Assembly: GCA_046261875.1 (NCBI GenBank)
Contig: JBHENW010000054.1
Coordinates: forward strand, 1 to 53,886
From: JBHENW01 sp046261875
Lineage (GTDB): Bacteria; Acidobacteriota; Thermoanaerobaculia; UBA5066; Gp7-AA6
Direction of reading: 5' to 3'
DNA: 53,886 nt
Shown: positions 16,458 to 25,469 of the stretch, one piece after another
Layout of the letters: each line of letters starts with the position of its first letter
How positions within the stretch are numbered: position 1 is the first letter of the stretch
The notes under the pieces: generated by a model
Told to the model about the DNA's origin: nothing
What the model saw: only the letters and a program-made list of their open reading frames with translations
Database searches by the model: none
Program-made: the position numbers and the translations under genes

Positions 16458-18853
16458 ATAACCGTCTTCCGGGGGACGACGTCGAACGGCGCTCGCTCGA
16501 GCTCGACGTCGTCCTCCAACTCGCGGCCCATCTCGCGCGGACCCCACCCGGCCGCTCCCTCATCGAAGCCCTCGGACCCCGCTCCACGGAAGCGGAAGTC
16601 CGCGAGGCGCTCGCGGAGACGGCCGAGGCGTGGTCCTTCCGGATCGCCCACGGGCGGCTCTCCCTCGCCGGCGTCGTCGACGTCGCCCCGATCCTCGCCG
16701 AGCTCGAGGAGAGCGGCGGCGCGGGATCGCCGGAACAGTTCCGCCCGATCCTCGCCCTCGCCCGCGCCGCGCAGGCCGCCCGCAAGGCGCTCGAGCCGGC
16801 GGAGACGCCCCGCCTCGCCGCCCGCCGCGAGTCCCTGCCGCGCTTCGAGGACCTCCTCAGGCAGGCGCGCGCGATCTTCGCGCCGGAAGGCGGGCTGCGC
16901 GACGACGCCTCACCGGAGCTCTCCGCGATCCGGCGGCGGCTGCGCGGACGCCGCGGAGAGATCCAGCGCGAGCTCGAACGCATCCTCGAGGCCCGGCGCG
17001 AGCTCATCAACGAAGCCCTCGTCGTCCTGCGCAACGACCGCTATTGCATCCCCGTGGTGGCTTCCGCGAGGGCGCGGATGCCCGGCATCGTGCACGACCG
17101 TTCGGGCTCGGGACAGACGGTCTTCGTCGAGCCGATGGAGATCATCGAGCCGAACAACGAGCTCGCGCTGCTCGCCTCGGAGGAGCGGCGCGAGGTCGAG
17201 AGGATCCTGGCGCGTTTCGGACGCGCGGTCCTCGAAGCGCGGGCGGAGCTCCGGCAGGCCCTCTCCGTCCTCGCGGAGCTCGACGCGCTGGAAGCAAAAG
17301 TCGAGTTCGGGGAAATTTCCGGCGGGCGGATCCCGGAGATCTCCGAAGAGGGCGAGTGGGTGCTCGTCGGAGCGCGCCACCCCCTGCTCGACGCGCGTCT
17401 CGCGCCGCTGCGCCGCCGGGTTCTCGGGGAGACGCGCGCCGCCCGCGACGCGGTCCCCCTCGACCTGGCTCTCCCGGCCACGACCCGGCTGCTCGTCGTC
17501 TCCGGCCCAAACGCCGGCGGCAAGACCGTCGTCCTCAAGACCGCCGGCCTCTTCTGCCTGCTCGCGCAGTCCGGCTTCCCGGTCCCCGCCGGGGGGGGAA
17601 CGCGCTTTCCGGTCTTCCGGGCGATCCGGACCGAGATCGGCGACGCGCAGCAGATCCTCTCGGACCGCTCGACCTTCTCCTCCTCCATGGAGACGCTCTC
17701 CGGGATCCTGGACCATGCCGCTCCGGGGACGCTCGCGCTCGTTGACGAGATCGGCGCCGCGACCGATCCGGAGGAGGGCAGCGCCCTGTCCGTCGCGTAC
17801 CTGGAGTCCTACCTGGACCGGGGCGGAAGCGCGATCGTCACGACGCACCTCTCGGCCATCAAGAGCTTCGCCACGGGCCGCGCGGATGCGCTCCTCGCCG
17901 CCATGGAGTTCGACGAGGCCACGGGACGCCCGACTTACAGGATGCGGCCCGGCCTCTCCGGCCGCAGCCGCGCGATCTCCGTGGCGCGCGAGCAGGGGCT
18001 TCCCGAGGAGGTCCTCGACCGGGCCTTGTCCATCCTCGGGGAGGCGTGGAAGCGCCGCGAGGCGACCGAAACGGAAGCGGAGGAGCTCCTCGACGGCCTC
18101 CGGCGCCAGCAACGCGCCGCAGCGGAAGCGCTCGACGAAGTCCGGAGGGTTCGGGAAAAGCTGAACGCCGAGAAAGAGAGCCTGGAGCGCGAGAAGACGC
18201 GGATCCTGCGCGAGGGGCTCGACCGGTTCGAGCGATCCCGCCGTGAGCTCGCCCGCCGCGTGGACGCCGCGATCGCAGAGATGCGGCAAAAACGGGCTTC
18301 CAGGCCCGAGCCCGCCGGCGCCGCTGAGATCCTCCGCGAAGCGGAGATCGGAGTCTCGGACGACCTGATCGAGCAAGCGCGGGCCCAGGCGCTGACGCGC
18401 TCGGCCGCGCTCGGCGCGGGAGATTCAGCCCGCATCCGAGGCCTCCAGACCGTCGGGACGATCTCTTCGCTGGAAGGCGACGTCGCCTGGCTGTCCGTGG
18501 AAGGGAAGCGCGTTCGGGTTCCGCGGGCGGAGCTGGAGCCGGCGGGCGCGCCGCGCTCGGCCCCCGCCGTCGAAGTCCGGACTGCCGCGCCGCCGCGTCC
18601 GGAGGAAGCGCCCACGCGGGAGATCAACGTCATCGGCCGGCGCCTGGAGGAGGCGATCGGCGAGGTGGACAAGGCCCTCGACGACGCTCTTCTGTCGGGA
18701 GCGGGCCGCATGCGCGTCATCCACGGACACGGGACGGGCCGCCTGCGCAGCGGCCTGCGGGAGCACCTGCGCCAGCACCCGGCCGTCGAGAAGGTCCGGT
18801 CGGCCGAGGCCCGGGAGGGGGGCAACGGCGCCACGATCGTGGAGCTCGGATGA
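16454..18853 (+). CDS. mutS2: MutS2 family ATPase with Smr nuclease domain
   Basis: The roughly 800-residue protein has the MutS2 order. A helical core comes first, then an ATPase with Walker A GPNAGGKT (17504-17527), STFSSSMETLS, Walker B LVDEIGAATDPEEGSAL and the TTHLSAIK switch. A long coiled coil follows (about 530-650), then a C-terminal Smr domain with HGHGTGRLR. MutS2 suppresses recombination or resolves collided ribosomes, depending on species. No ATG, GTG or TTG exists in frame near the conserved N-terminus (SLELDVVLQLAAH). The coordinate 16454 is an estimate next to the rpsU stop. The next upstream candidates (TTG 16223, GTG 16241) lie within or before rpsU. The stop overlaps the dnaG ATG (ATGA). 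Confidence 0.9.
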   Translation, partial: LDNRLPGDDVERRSLELDVVLQLAAHLARTPPGRSLIEALGPRSTEAEVREALAETAEAWSFRIAHGRLSLAGVVDVAPILAELEESGGAGSPEQFRPILALARAAQAARKALEPAETPRLAARRESLPRFEDLLRQARAIFAPEGGLRDDASPELSAIRRRLRGRRGEIQRELERILEARRELINEALVVLRNDRYCIPVVASARARMPGIVHDRSGSGQTVFVEPMEIIEPNNELALLASEERREVERILARFGRAVLEARAELRQALSVLAELDALEAKVEFGEISGGRIPEISEEGEWVLVGARHPLLDARLAPLRRRVLGETRAARDAVPLDLALPATTRLLVVSGPNAGGKTVVLKTAGLFCLLAQSGFPVPAGGGTRFPVFRAIRTEIGDAQQILSDRSTFSSSMETLSGILDHAAPGTLALVDEIGAATDPEEGSALSVAYLESYLDRGGSAIVTTHLSAIKSFATGRADALLAAMEFDEATGRPTYRMRPGLSGRSRAISVAREQGLPEEVLDRALSILGEAWKRREATETEAEELLDGLRRQQRAAAEALDEVRRVREKLNAEKESLEREKTRILREGLDRFERSRRELARRVDAAIAEMRQKRASRPEPAGAAEILREAEIGVSDDLIEQARAQALTRSAALGAGDSARIRGLQTVGTISSLEGDVAWLSVEGKRVRVPRAELEPAGAPRSAPAVEVRTAAPPRPEEAPTREINVIGRRLEEAIGEVDKALDDALLSGAGRMRVIHGHGTGRLRSGLREHLRQHPAVEKVRSAEAREGGNGATIVELG

Positions 18854-20649
18854 GCGACCTCGACATCAACGACGGCGTGCTCGCGCAACTGCGCTCCGCC
18901 GCCGACATCGTGGAGGTCATCGGAGACCACACGCGGCTGAAGAAAGCGGGCCGCTCGTGGAAGGGCCTCTGTCCCTTCCACAACGAGCGGACGCCGTCGT
19001 TCACCGTGGACCGCGACAAGGGCCTCTACCACTGCTTCGGCTGCGGGGCGGGCGGCGACGTCATCCACTTCGTCCGGCAGGCGGATCGGCTCGACTTTCC
19101 CGAGGCGGTGGAAGTCCTCGCCGAGCGCTTCGGCGTGACGATTCCCCGCCGCGCCGTCCGCGGACCGCGCGATGAGCGGCGCGAGAAGCTTCTCGACGCG
19201 ATCCGCGGCGCCCACCAGTTCTACGCGCGCGAACTCGCGCGCGGCGGGAACAAAGCGGCGGCGTACCTCGAGGCGCGCGGCGTCCCGCGGGAGCTCTGGA
19301 CCCGGCTCGGAATGGGCTACGCCCCGGACGCCTGGGAGTCACTTGCCCGGGCGCTCGGGCCCGCTTTCCCCGAGAGCCTCCTGGTGGATGCGGGTCTCTT
19401 GCAGCCGCGCCCGGAGGGACGGGGCGCCTATGACCGTTTTCGCGACCGCCTCCTTTTCGTCGTGCGCGACGAGCGCGGACGGCCGGTCGGCTTCGGCGGG
19501 CGCGCCCTGGCGCGCGACGCCGAGCCGAAGTACCTCAACTCCCCGGAGTCTCCGATCTTCGCGAAGAAGCGGCTGCTCTACGGTCTTTCCGAGGCGCGGG
19601 AAGCGATCCGGCGCCGGGAGCGGGTCATCGTCGTCGAGGGGTATTTCGACCACCTCGCGCTCGTGATGGCCGGGCTGGACGAGGTGGTCGCCACGATGGG
19701 CACGGCCCTGACCCCTGAACAGGCGGAGAGGCTCCGCCGGCTCGCTTCGGAAGTCGTCTTCTGCTACGACGGAGACGCCGCGGGACGCGCCGCCGTCCGG
19801 GGAGCCCTGCCCCATCTGCTCGCGCAGGGGGTTTCGGTGTCCGTCGCCGCGATGCCGCCGGACGAAGATCCCTGGGACGTGCTGTCCAGGGGAGGGGGCT
19901 CAGCGCTCGCCTCGCGGATCGACGAGGCGGCCCGGTACCTGCCCTGGCTCTTCGGGGAGCTGCGACCGGCCGATTCCTCGCTTTCCTCCGTCGAGAAGAA
20001 AGAGAGGACCCGTCAGATTCTGGACATCCTCAAGGCAATACCGGATCAGATCCTCCGCTACGAGGAGACGAGAAAGGTGTCGCAAGAGGTGTCCATACCC
20101 ATCGAGGTGCTGTGGGAAAAGCCGCAGGGAAAGCCCCCCGGGCCCCCCCCGGCCCAGGGAACGGGCGGGAATGGCGGGCTGTTATCTTCGGGGGAGATAC
20201 CTGTCCTCGAACGCCGGATCCTCCAGATCCTCGCGGCAGGCGGTTATAACTCCTTGATTTTGAGTACTTTGAGAGATGACTTCCTGACGCACCCGGGCGT
20301 GAAGCGGGTGGTCACGGCCATCCGGGAAGCGGATCCGACCGCCGAATCTATTGATTTCCAAAGGCAAATCGACCACCTTAAGGAAGAAAGTGACAAATCG
20401 CTCCTAACCCGTCTGGCGCTCGAGGAGGGGACCGAGCCGACGGAACAGGAGGTCGCGCGGCTGCTGCAGCGGCTCGAAGGGCTCTTCCTCGACCGGAAGA
20501 GCGCTGCCTTACAGGCAGAAATCGACCGGGCGCAGGCGGCGGAAAGACCGCAGCCGGAAATGGACGACCTACTGACCCGTAAGCAGGAGCTCAAGCGTCG
20601 GAGCGCCGAGATTACGAAATCGCGGAAAGGAAAAGACCTTGGCAATTGA
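18850..20649 (+). CDS. dnaG: DNA primase
   Basis: The 599-residue protein lays RNA primers at replication forks. The CHC2 zinc finger has Cys41, His44, Cys62 and Cys65. The TOPRIM core carries Glu263 (VVEGYFDHL) and the DGD pair Asp307/Asp309 (CYDGDAAGRA). The C-terminal third (after about residue 430) is the DnaB-interacting helical region and is locally less GC-rich. A Gly/Pro-rich linker (GKPPGPPPAQGTGGNGG) separates the parts. ATG 18850 overlaps the mutS2 stop; the 3' end overlaps the rpoD start by 11 nt. Confidence 0.96.
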   Translation: MSDLDINDGVLAQLRSAADIVEVIGDHTRLKKAGRSWKGLCPFHNERTPSFTVDRDKGLYHCFGCGAGGDVIHFVRQADRLDFPEAVEVLAERFGVTIPRRAVRGPRDERREKLLDAIRGAHQFYARELARGGNKAAAYLEARGVPRELWTRLGMGYAPDAWESLARALGPAFPESLLVDAGLLQPRPEGRGAYDRFRDRLLFVVRDERGRPVGFGGRALARDAEPKYLNSPESPIFAKKRLLYGLSEAREAIRRRERVIVVEGYFDHLALVMAGLDEVVATMGTALTPEQAERLRRLASEVVFCYDGDAAGRAAVRGALPHLLAQGVSVSVAAMPPDEDPWDVLSRGGGSALASRIDEAARYLPWLFGELRPADSSLSSVEKKERTRQILDILKAIPDQILRYEETRKVSQEVSIPIEVLWEKPQGKPPGPPPAQGTGGNGGLLSSGEIPVLERRILQILAAGGYNSLILSTLRDDFLTHPGVKRVVTAIREADPTAESIDFQRQIDHLKEESDKSLLTRLALEEGTEPTEQEVARLLQRLEGLFLDRKSAALQAEIDRAQAAERPQPEMDDLLTRKQELKRRSAEITKSRKGKDLGN

Positions 20650-22309
20650 GGAAAAGTTTCCGGAAGTCGGGGTGCTGCTGAAGGGCGGCAAGGAGAAGGG
20701 CTACCTCCTCTACGAGGAGATCCACACGATCCTCTCCGACGAAGCGACGGCCGTCCCCGACGAGCTCGAACAGGTCTACGAGCGTTTCTTCGATCTCGGC
20801 ATCGAGATCGTGACGGATCCGGACCGCGCGGCGCGCAAGCGGGCGGCGCACGAGGCGGAGACCGCCGAGGAAGCCCGGGAGGCCGTCGAGAAGACGAACG
20901 ACCCCGTGCGGATGTACCTGCGCGAGATGGGGACCGTCAAGCTCCTCGACCGCGAGGGAGAGGTGCGCATCGCCAAGCGCATCGAGCAGGGCGAGGCGAA
21001 GATCTACCAGGCGCTCGCGAACAACCCGGTCGTGCTCGAGGAGATCCTGAAGCTCCTCGAGAACGTCGGCCGGGACGCCCGGATGGTCAACGAGCTGGTC
21101 AACCTCTCCGAGGAGGACGAGGAAGACCTGGACGAGCGCGCCACGCAGCGCATCGAGAACGTCCTCGGGAGCTTCAAGAAGATCGCCGCCCTGGACAAGG
21201 ACATCAAGCGGATGAAGTTCAAGGCGCGCACGATCAAGAAGGGCACCAAGGCCCTCGCGCGCATCGAGGCGTCCATCGACCGGAAGATCGCCGAAATGGC
21301 GAAGCTCATCCGGGCCGCGGATTTCACGCCCGCGGTCCTCAACCGCGCGATCGGGATCCTCAAGGACATCGACCGGCAGATGGCGGTGCCCGAGAGCACC
21401 ATCCGGCAGGACACGGCGACCCTGAAGAAGGAGAAGAACCCGACCCGTCTGGACTTCTACAAGCGGCGCATCACCAAGTACCGCAAGTCGCTGCGGGAGC
21501 TGGAACAGAAGTTCGGGGTCTCCCACGAAGACGTCAAGAAGACGCTCCGAATGGTGCGGGAGGGGGAGGAGGAAGCCGACCAGGCCAAGCACGAGCTCAT
21601 CGTGGCGAACCTGCGGCTGGTCGTCTCGATCGCGAAGAAGTACACCAACCGCGGGCTCCAGTTCCTCGACCTGATCCAGGAGGGAAACATCGGTCTGATG
21701 AAGGCGGTCGAGAAGTTCGAGCACCGCCGCGGCTACAAGTTCTCCACCTACGCGACCTGGTGGATCCGCCAGGCGATCACGCGGGCGATCGCCGACCAGG
21801 CCCGGACCATCCGGATCCCGGTCCACATGATCGAGACGATCAACAAGCTCACGCGCACCTCCCGCTCGCTCGTCCAGGAGCTCGGCCGGGAGCCCAACGC
21901 GGAGGAGATCGCCAAGCGCATGGACATGCCGGTCTCGAAGGTCCGCAAGATCATGAAGATCGCGCAGGAGCCGATCTCGCTCGAAACGCCGATCGGCGAG
22001 GAAGAGGATTCGCATCTCGGGGACTTCATCGAGGACCGCGGGGTCCTGTCGCCGATCGACGCCGTGCTCGTCTCGAACCTGCAGGACCAGACGCGCCGGG
22101 TGCTCAAGTCGCTCACCCCGCGCGAGGAACAGGTCCTCAAGATGCGCTTCGGGGTCGGGGACGGCTCCGAGCACACCCTGGAAGAGGTCGGTCGGTCCTT
22201 CAACGTCACGCGCGAGCGGATCCGCCAGATCGAGTCCAAGGCGCTGCGCAAACTGCGGCACCCGTCGCGAGCGAAGAAGCTCAAGCCGTTCCTCGAGACC
22301 ATCCGATAA
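20639..22309 (+). CDS. rpoD: RNA polymerase primary sigma factor (sigma70, RpoD)
   Basis: The 556-residue protein has region 1.1 (1-70), region 1.2 (DPVRMYLREMG), and a non-conserved region. Regions 2.1-2.4 include NLRLVVSIAKKYTNRGLQFL, DLIQEGNIGLMKAVEKFE and STYATWWIRQAITRAIADQ. Region 3 follows, then 4.2 with the helix-turn-helix EEVGRSFNVTRERIRQIESKA. It directs housekeeping transcription and would read the promoter at 16183-16211. TTG 20639 is the start, after AAGGAAAAG, within the dnaG tail. The sequence is shorter than E. coli RpoD because the non-conserved insert is reduced. Confidence 0.97.
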   Translation: MAIEEKFPEVGVLLKGGKEKGYLLYEEIHTILSDEATAVPDELEQVYERFFDLGIEIVTDPDRAARKRAAHEAETAEEAREAVEKTNDPVRMYLREMGTVKLLDREGEVRIAKRIEQGEAKIYQALANNPVVLEEILKLLENVGRDARMVNELVNLSEEDEEDLDERATQRIENVLGSFKKIAALDKDIKRMKFKARTIKKGTKALARIEASIDRKIAEMAKLIRAADFTPAVLNRAIGILKDIDRQMAVPESTIRQDTATLKKEKNPTRLDFYKRRITKYRKSLRELEQKFGVSHEDVKKTLRMVREGEEEADQAKHELIVANLRLVVSIAKKYTNRGLQFLDLIQEGNIGLMKAVEKFEHRRGYKFSTYATWWIRQAITRAIADQARTIRIPVHMIETINKLTRTSRSLVQELGREPNAEEIAKRMDMPVSKVRKIMKIAQEPISLETPIGEEEDSHLGDFIEDRGVLSPIDAVLVSNLQDQTRRVLKSLTPREEQVLKMRFGVGDGSEHTLEEVGRSFNVTRERIRQIESKALRKLRHPSRAKKLKPFLETIR

Positions 22310-22406
22310 CGTCGCTTCCGCTCGTTCGGGGCCTGCCTCCGGCACCGCCGAGCGGCTCGGGGATCTCCCTCGACCGCTCGCCTTGCCCCGATCCCGCTTT
22401 CGCTCC

Positions 22407-22450
22407 CGCGGCGCGAGGCTCCTCCGAGGGCGGAGACTCCTCGCGCCGCG
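22407..22450. repeat. perfect 12-bp inverted repeat downstream of rpoD
   Basis: CGCGGCGCGAGG (22407-22418) and CCTCGCGCCGCG (22439-22450) are perfect inverted arms around a 20-nt loop that can itself fold. No T-run follows directly, so it may be an RNA-stabilising 3' hairpin or a Rho-linked end of the operon. The remaining sequence from 22310 to 22536 shows no gene; TATATT (22513-22518) may be a -10 box for the tRNA. Confidence 0.5.
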
Positions 22451-22536
22451 CACCGGGACCGCGTCGCTACCTTGCGCTTTTGTGATCGCTGCCAAGCGGG
22501 GAGCGCTTTTGTTATATTTCGGAGCGAACCGCGCCG

Positions 22537-22613
22537 GGGTCCATAGCTCAGCGGTCTAGAGCCACCGGCTCATAACCGGTCAGACCTCGGTTCGAATCCG
22601 AGTGGACCCACCA
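22537..22613 (+). tRNA. tRNA-Met or lysidine-type tRNA-Ile (CAT), with encoded CCA
   Basis: The acceptor GGGTCCA pairs with TGGACCC. The anticodon stem ACCGG/CCGGT holds loop CTCATAA, giving anticodon CAT. The T arm CTCGG-TTCGAAT-CCGAG is intact, with discriminator A and encoded CCA. The first base pair is G-C, so it is not an initiator. Elongator Met and Ile2 (CAT) cannot be separated with confidence by eye. Confidence 0.95.
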
Positions 22614-22690
22614 CGGAGAATGGAAAAGGAAAACGGGGAGCTTTGAGGGTTCATAAACGCGCACGAAACGAAAGGGTCAGCGGGGAAAGT

Positions 22691-22722
22691 AAAGGGCGTC
22701 CTGTATTCAGGACGCCCTTTTT
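22691..22722 (+). terminator. strong intrinsic terminator after the tRNA
   Basis: AAAGGGCGTCCTG (22691-22703) and CAGGACGCCCTTT (22708-22720) form a perfect 13-bp stem with a TATT loop, followed by TT. With A-rich and T-rich ends it could act on both strands. No gene is seen between the tRNA and 22798. Confidence 0.85.
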
Positions 22723-22797
22723 GACGGCGCCGGAAGCCGCGCGCTCGGCTCCCGCCTGCCCCGCCCGATCCGGTCCACTCCTCCTCGAGGCGGTGCG

Positions 22798-23508
22798 GTG
22801 AACGTACTCGATCAGCTCTACCGGCTCCAGGACCGCATCCGTTTCGTCCAGACGCGCGAAAAAGAACGCGACACCATCCCCTCCGACCTCGTCGAGGTGG
22901 ACAAGGCCTATCAGGAGAAGGTCGAGACGATCGGCGGCCTGCGCACGCGGCTGCAGGAGGCCGAACGCGAGTGCCGGCGGGCGGAAGCGGACCTGTCGGA
23001 CCTCCGGGAGAAGCACAAGAAGTACCAGTCGCAGCTGCGCAACGTGCAGTCCAGCCGCGAGTACGGGGCCGTCCTGAACGAGATCGACGGAGTGGATCGG
23101 TTGATCCGTACGACCGAAGATCGGGTCCTCGCGCTCGAAGAGGAAATGGAGCAGGCGCGCAAGGACCTGTCCCAGCGGCAGGAGAACCTGCCGGGGGAGA
23201 CCGAGGAGCACGAAGACAAGCTCAAGGGCTGGCGCGTGACACAGAGGGAGATTGATGCGGAGCTCGTCTCCGCGAAGGAAGAAATCGCCCGGCTCGAAGC
23301 GGAGATCGCGCCCAAGGAACGGGCCGAGTTCCACCGGCTCCTCGAGAAGAAGGGGGGCGTCGCGATCGCGCGGGTCTCCGGAGGTTCCTGCTCCGCGTGC
23401 CACGTGAAGATCCGTCCCGCGGCGCTCCAGATACTGAAGGCCGGCCGCGAGGCGACCTACTGCGACAGTTGCAAGAGGATTCTTTACTACGATCACTCAG
23501 GGTCGTAG
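22798..23508 (+). CDS. coiled-coil protein with C4 zinc ribbon (DUF164 type)
   Basis: The 236-residue protein has a long antiparallel coiled coil (about 1-175). A C-terminal zinc ribbon follows, CSACHVKIRP then YCDSCKRILYY, giving four Cys ligands. Homologues are usually next to RNase H or NIF3/YqfO genes and their role is unclear. GTG 22798 follows a GAGG about 10 nt upstream. It begins a closely packed run of five genes up to divIVA. Confidence 0.85.
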   Translation: MNVLDQLYRLQDRIRFVQTREKERDTIPSDLVEVDKAYQEKVETIGGLRTRLQEAERECRRAEADLSDLREKHKKYQSQLRNVQSSREYGAVLNEIDGVDRLIRTTEDRVLALEEEMEQARKDLSQRQENLPGETEEHEDKLKGWRVTQREIDAELVSAKEEIARLEAEIAPKERAEFHRLLEKKGGVAIARVSGGSCSACHVKIRPAALQILKAGREATYCDSCKRILYYDHSGS

Positions 23509-23510
23509 TC

Positions 23511-23930
23511 GTGAAATTCCGCGCTTACATCGACGGCGCTTCGCGCGGCAACCCCGGGCCTTCGGGCGCCGGCGTTTACGTCCCTCCGCGCGGAGAACAG
23601 CCCGAGGAAGAGCATTTCGAGCCGCTCGGCCGCGCGACGAACAACGTCGCCGAATATCGCGCCCTGCTGCTCGCGCTGACGCGCGCCGAGGAGATCGCCG
23701 CCGACGAGGTCGAGATCCTGTCGGACAGCCTGCTCCTCGTCGAGCAGGTCAACGGCCGGTTCCGGATCAAGGCGCAGCATCTCAAGCCGCTGCTCGAAGA
23801 GGCGGTCCAGCGCGCGAAGCGATTCCGGCGTTTTTCGCTGAGCCACGTCCGCCGCAAGGAGAACGAACGGGCCGACCGTCTCGCCAACCTCGGCGCGGAC
23901 GCCAGCGAAAGGCCCGACATCGGGCCGTGA
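23511..23930 (+). CDS. ribonuclease H-like protein (RNase HI type)
   Basis: The 139-residue protein has all four acidic catalytic positions: Asp8 (YIDGASRGNPGPSG), Glu48 (NNVAEYRALL), Asp72 (LSDS) and Asp122 (RADRLAN). It would cut RNA in RNA:DNA hybrids. Start GTG 23511 lies 2 nt after the zinc-ribbon stop. The sequence resembles the short bacterial and archaeal RnhA-like group without the basic protrusion of E. coli RNase HI. Confidence 0.9.
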   Translation: MKFRAYIDGASRGNPGPSGAGVYVPPRGEQPEEEHFEPLGRATNNVAEYRALLLALTRAEEIAADEVEILSDSLLLVEQVNGRFRIKAQHLKPLLEEAVQRAKRFRRFSLSHVRRKENERADRLANLGADASERPDIGP

Positions 23931-24637
23931 CCGCTCCGGGCTCCGGAATCGCGGAGCGCCTGCAGGACATTCGGGACCGGATCGCCCGGGCCGCCGCGCG
24001 GGCCGGACGGGACCCTTCGAGCGTATCGCTGCTCGCCGTGTCCAAGGGGCAGCCCGTCGGCCGCGTGCGCGAGGCGGCCGCCGCCGGGCAGCAGATCTTC
24101 GGGGAGAACCGTGTCCAGGAGGGGATCGGGAAGATCGAGGCGCTCCAGGGGGAGCTTCCGCAGGTCGTCTGGAAGCTGATCGGCCCTCTCCAGACGAACA
24201 AGGCGAAAGCGGCGCTACAATACTTTTCAACGGTGGAAAGCCTAGATCGGGAAAGACTTGCTCTGCGTCTGGAGAGCCTCCTGGCGGAGACCGGGCGCAC
24301 GCTCCCTGTTCTGCTTGAGATCAATCTGGCCTCCGAAGCCACCAAGTCCGGCGTGCTCACGAACGAGGCAGAAAATCTCGCGGCCGCGTGCCTCGCGCTT
24401 CCCCACCTGGACGTCCGCGGGCTGATGGCGGTCCCGCCGTATGCCGAGGATCCCGACGCCTCCCGCCCCCACTTCCGCCGTCTGCGCGAAACCCGCGACC
24501 GGCTGGCGGAGCGGTTCGGCCGGGAAATGCCCGAGCTGTCCATGGGAATGAGCCACGACTTCGAGGTCGCCGTCGAAGAAGGATCCACGGAAGTCCGCAT
24601 CGGGACCGCCCTTTTCGGCGCGCGGGAGACCGCATGA
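23927..24637 (+). CDS. yggS: YggS-family PLP homeostasis protein
   Basis: The 236-residue protein has the alanine-racemase-like barrel of PLPBP proteins. PLP lysine Lys40 lies in LLAVSKGQ. Other markers are FGENRVQEG, WKLIGPLQTNKAK, NLASEATKSG and MSHDFEVAVEEGSTEVRIGTALFG. It buffers pyridoxal phosphate and affects amino-acid pools; it has no known enzymatic activity. GTG 23927 overlaps the RNase H stop (GTGA) and its own stop overlaps yggT (ATGA), so the run is translationally coupled. Confidence 0.95.
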   Translation: MTAPGSGIAERLQDIRDRIARAAARAGRDPSSVSLLAVSKGQPVGRVREAAAAGQQIFGENRVQEGIGKIEALQGELPQVVWKLIGPLQTNKAKAALQYFSTVESLDRERLALRLESLLAETGRTLPVLLEINLASEATKSGVLTNEAENLAAACLALPHLDVRGLMAVPPYAEDPDASRPHFRRLRETRDRLAERFGREMPELSMGMSHDFEVAVEEGSTEVRIGTALFGARETA

Positions 24638-24933
24638 ACGTCGGCGGCTCCTTCCTCGCCGCGATCCTCGAGGTCGTCTTCATCATCCTGACCATGATCC
24701 AGTGGCTCGTCATCGCCGCGGCGCTCATCTCCTGGGTCAGCCCGGACCCGCGGAATCCCATCGTGCAGTTCCTCTACCGCGTGACCGAGCCGATCCTGCG
24801 CCCGTTCCGCCGGCTCCTTCCGCCCGGCCGCACGGGGGGCATCGACCTCTCTCCCATCCTCGTCATCCTCTTGATCGTCTTCCTGAAGATCTTTCTCTCC
24901 CGGCTCTTCCTCACCTCGCCGCGGGTGATCTAG
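24634..24933 (+). CDS. YggT-family membrane protein
   Basis: The 99-residue protein has two hydrophobic helices (about 8-35 and 73-95) around the conserved SWVSPDPRNPIVQFLYRVTEPILRPFR signature. YggT proteins sit beside yggS and divIVA genes and are linked to division or envelope functions, with no defined activity. ATG 24634 overlaps the yggS stop. Confidence 0.92.
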   Translation: MNVGGSFLAAILEVVFIILTMIQWLVIAAALISWVSPDPRNPIVQFLYRVTEPILRPFRRLLPPGRTGGIDLSPILVILLIVFLKIFLSRLFLTSPRVI

Positions 24934-24950
24934 TCTAGGAGGTTTTCGTG

Positions 24951-25469
24951 ATGCCCCCTCGTCTGACGCCACTGGAGATACAGAAGCGCGAGTTCGCGCC
25001 GAAGTGGAAGGGGATCGATCCCGTCGAGGTCGAGTCGTTCCTCGCGATGGTCGCCGAAGAGATGGAGGAGCTCGCCCGCCGCAACGCGGACATGGAGACG
25101 CGCGTCCGCCATCTCCAGGAAGAGAACGCGGAGCACCGCGAGCGCGAGCGGATCCTCAAGGAGACGCTCGTGACCGCGCAACGCGCCTCCGAGGACCTGA
25201 GGATGGCGGCGCAGAAGCAGGCCGAGCTGATCGTCCAGGAGGCGCAGGACGCGGGCGAGCGGCTGACCCACAACGCGATGCAGCGGGCGGCGGAGATCGA
25301 GAAGGCGATCCACGAGCTGAAGATCCAGCGGACGAACTTCCGCCTGCAGCTCCAGAAGATGATCGAGCTCTTCCAGCAGGTGCTCGACTTCGACCGCGAC
25401 GAGGACGAGAAGGACCGGCCGCTCTCCTACATGACCCGGAAGCCAAAAGGGGAAGTCGATAGTCGGTAG
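24951..25469 (+). CDS. DivIVA-domain protein
   Basis: The 172-residue coiled-coil protein opens with RLTPLEIQKREFAPKWKGIDPVEVESFLAMVA, the DivIVA membrane-curvature N-domain. A coiled coil follows to about residue 150. Relatives organise poles, septum or cell-wall growth. AGGAGG (24937-24942) supports ATG 24951 rather than GTG 24948. The last residues (VDSR) and the TAG stop are built from a heptamer repeat (25452-25479), so the C-terminus may be recent. Confidence 0.92.
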   Translation: MPPRLTPLEIQKREFAPKWKGIDPVEVESFLAMVAEEMEELARRNADMETRVRHLQEENAEHRERERILKETLVTAQRASEDLRMAAQKQAELIVQEAQDAGERLTHNAMQRAAEIEKAIHELKIQRTNFRLQLQKMIELFQQVLDFDRDEDEKDRPLSYMTRKPKGEVDSR

